Assembly: GCF_011075055.1 (NCBI RefSeq)
Contig: NC_058149.1
Coordinates: 697,001 to 761,000 of the forward strand
Direction of reading: 5' to 3'
Length of the DNA: 64,000 nt
From: Mangifera indica
Taxonomy: Eukaryota > Streptophyta > Magnoliopsida > Sapindales > Anacardiaceae
A model generated the notes under the pieces. It saw nothing but the letters and a program-made list of their open reading frames with translations, was not told the origin of the DNA and did not search any database. Position numbers and translations under genes: made by a program. Shown here in pieces: positions 61,496 to 64,000 of the stretch. Within the stretch, counting starts at the first letter, position 1; every line of letters begins with the position of its first letter.

Positions 61496-64000
61496 TCACT
61501 CTCTCTGCATCAATAAAGTCATTGTATTATTATACAATTCTGATAATTAATCAGTTAAATTGTTAAGGTAAAAAAACTATTGTCTGTATATATCATAACA
61601 TAGCAGAACCTTCCACCCCATGCAACCTGGCACTAAAAAAGACATGCAGTAAAATGTATTTCAAGAGAACACCGATTGGCACCGAAGGCTTATGGAATTG
61701 TATGATATGCTGTAATAACTTTACTGGGCACATTGTATAACATAATATCATGAAATATATCATATATAAAAGTTTACTGTAAATAAGCTATGGAACAAAT
61801 GGATGCAGAACATGGTTGGTAATAGGACATAGTATCTTACTATGGGATCAACAACATGATCAAGTTCACATTCTATTTTCATAGACGTATAATGTCTTAG
61901 GAAATTTTATGTTAAATATCAAGATAACTAAATTAAGATGACAAGGAAAAAGATTGGAGAGATATTCAATATAGCAACATTAACAAACCTTTTGCCTTTT
62001 GGAGTTTGGTGCACTCTGTTCAGAATCAATTGGCCGACGCGATGTCCCAACATTAGAACTCTCAGCCTGCAAAAATATCAAAGTTCAGCACCTTCCTCTA
62101 TTTTGCATACATCTAGTTTGTAATGGTGGGTGAGGTATTGGCATCATAATTAGCCTGACTGCCAAAATTGCAACTCTACGCTAAGCTCATGCTTTACAAT
62201 TACAGTGTGTATCTGATAAATGTATTATAAAACAACTTTCAGAAAACAAAACAGGGTTTCTCAAATCCTGTTTCTTGAAAGGGAAAAAATTGTCATAGCC
62301 ATTGACAACACAGATCTTTGATGATTGAGCAGTGTTTCTTATTTTAGAGATACAATACCAAACATGATTTTTCTTTGATGATGATTTGAAAAATAGGAAA
62401 CAACTTCTTAAATGGTTTGCATGAGCCCTAAGGAAACAACAGAAGTTAAATTTGCAGTAGCATGAGGCATAAAAATGCCATTACTAGTGTGATTGGTGAA
62501 CTATGCTTACATGGGTGGAAGATTCTTGCTCCATTCTATGTTCAGAAGTATCTGCTCCCTCAGAAGACGCTACCATTTGAGCTGCATTAGATTGTTGAGA
62601 TATGATGGGCATGATCTGGTGAAGCAAGTTAGATAAAAATATCCCTTCATCACTGACACTTGCTTCCGCTTCTGAAGGTCCACTGGCTGTAGCAGCACGA
62701 TCTGGGGCAGATATGGTTGCTGGCTCGGGAACAGAACCCGAAGCTGTCCCCTGTAAACTTGCATCTTCTACATGGATTTCGCCACCAGGAAAAAGATTCC
62801 TCAGGAATCGCAGTACAGTACCTGGGATTTGGCGCTCAGGTTCTTGGCTGTTTTGGGTCCCACTGGCAGAAAGAATGCTGATATTTACACTGCGTCCACT
62901 AGACGGTTCCTGTTGTCTTGAGTTCAGATTTGGTAATGATCCTAAAAGAAAAAAACCATTCATAAAATTCTTAAAAACAATGATATTGATAAACTAATAC
63001 AGAGAGTAGAACAAAGTCAAAATATAGTCCTGAATTCACCAATCCTAAAAGCAAGGAATGATGAGTGATAAATTCTGTCTTCAGAAGCCCCCTCCCTTAC
63101 AAAGTTTATAGATCAATTCCGGTTGCTAAAGTTATATTTTCTGAGGGTTCAAAAATCTTCAATTGACAGTCACTTTGATTAATCCAATATATAAGAATTA
63201 TTTGGTAATTACAACAGGCTCTCTCACAAAGTTATTTGAGCAATTATTTCAAAGTGTTATGACACAATCTCATCAATTCATACCCTTTTCCTACTGTTAA
63301 CAATAAGTACTTCACATGCAGAAATACTGGCTGATAGTTGATAATATGAAGTCACGAAGGCCTAGACCATAGGATACCAGAGAAAAATACTCTACTGATT
63401 AAGATGAACAGCAACTATAATTATTGCAAAGGGTAACAACAGCATCAGCAATAGTACAAACACACAATAAACATAAGAACAAGATAGAAAACTATTAACA
63501 ATCAACAATAAACCTAATAAAACTTCCAAAACACTACCAGAAAGAAAAATTGATAACGTAACCTTAATTTCTCATGAAATAGTTATCAACATAACAATGC
63601 TGGACTTGATGATTGTTTTAGTACCATTTCTTGCAGGATCCTCACTGTTTTGTGACTGCACCACAGACTCAGGAGCAGATGGCCGCTCAGTATGCCCATC
63701 AGTTGCTTGAAATCCTCGTTCACCAGTTACATGTCCAGAAGCTACATGTTGAAATCTTCCAAGAACTGGATAGTATAACCCTACAGGGTTACCCGATAAG
63801 TCTGAAGGTAGCCGACTGAAGGGAGCAGGCACTGCTGCTACCATGGTCCTAATTGGCACTACCCGTACTCCAGACTCTCCAGTGAAAGATGAACCCTCCG
63901 AGATCCTTGAAGTTGTTTGATTGCCAGGATTTTCAGGATTACCAAGACCAGTTGCTGAGTTACCTCGCCCTGAGGGCTGCTGAGTATTAGCATGTTCTTC
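61496..64000 (-). CDS. BAG6/Scythe-like ubiquitin-family protein, C-terminal part only
   Basis: The gene runs on the minus strand off the right edge of the window; the N-terminal ubiquitin-like domain is not included. Visible exons are 64000-63625 (open at its 5' side), 62941-62511, 62066-61989 and 61504-61496, coding for the last 297 residues in one frame. The sequence is Ser/Gly/Pro/Gln-rich and mostly disordered, with VVPIRTMVAAVPAPFSRLPSD, ISILSASGTQNSQEP, LRFLRNLFPGGEIHVED, EGIFLSNLLHQIMPIIS, and then TSRRPIDSEQSAPNSKRQK with a final RE. The last motif is nuclear-localisation-like. These fit the C-terminal half of plant BAG6-like proteins (for example the Arabidopsis At5g42220 type), which in animals act in quality control of mislocalised proteins. 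The final coding exon holds just two codons and a stop. The family call is from memory. Confidence 0.75.

Overview
The window is nuclear DNA from a flowering plant, most likely a eudicot. The reasons are spliced genes with GT..AG introns, an AT-rich background, abundant inverted-repeat transposons, and protein families with plant-specific forms: an RHY1A-type RING-H2 ligase, a plant-type Snu114/CLO, a G3Pp-type transporter, a plant PP2C and a plant BAG6-like protein. I cannot name the species. Nothing bacterial, viral or organellar was seen.

The left third (1-21,500) is gene-poor and transposon-rich. It starts with a decayed DUF1985-type transposon gene (about 121-600) and a diverged tandem duplication of about 0.55 kb (1601-2723). 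Next come two old copies of one multi-kilobase segment (about 3290-9010 and 9497-12910), which differ by insertions. One insertion is a clean Mutator-like inverted-repeat element with a 9-bp target duplication (5846-6807). The only convincing gene here is a small intronless minus-strand gene of unknown function (13330-13725). It is followed by a probable LTR remnant, a degenerate tandem array and a long inverted-repeat element.

The middle (21,500-34,100) holds an RHY1A-like RING-H2 gene (+), a five-exon gene of unknown function (+) and a six-exon RING-H2 gene (-). The last two are convergent. A long inverted repeat with a GC-rich CACGCACT arm lies between the first two genes. Two elements of the same Mutator-like type sit just upstream of the six-exon RING gene. 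A small intronless gene for a Pro/His-repeat protein lies at 39.6 kb.

The right third (42,800-64,000) is gene-denser: the U5 snRNP GTPase CLO/Snu114 (+, complete, 985 aa), a probable glycerol-3-phosphate transporter (+, two exons), a PP2C phosphatase (-) and the 3' part of a BAG6-like ubiquitin-family gene (-, running off the right edge). All exon models were made by eye, using frame continuity and splice consensus, and they close in frame. The genes do not form a pathway. Three of them (both RING genes and the BAG6-like gene) belong to ubiquitin/protein quality control, which may be chance.

The observations most worth checking are an in-frame 39-bp (13-aa) tandem duplication inside the PP2C catalytic domain, a non-autonomous Mutator-like family with exact 9-bp target duplications, the GC-rich hairpin element, and the old segmental duplication. 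I found no convincing new biological system.
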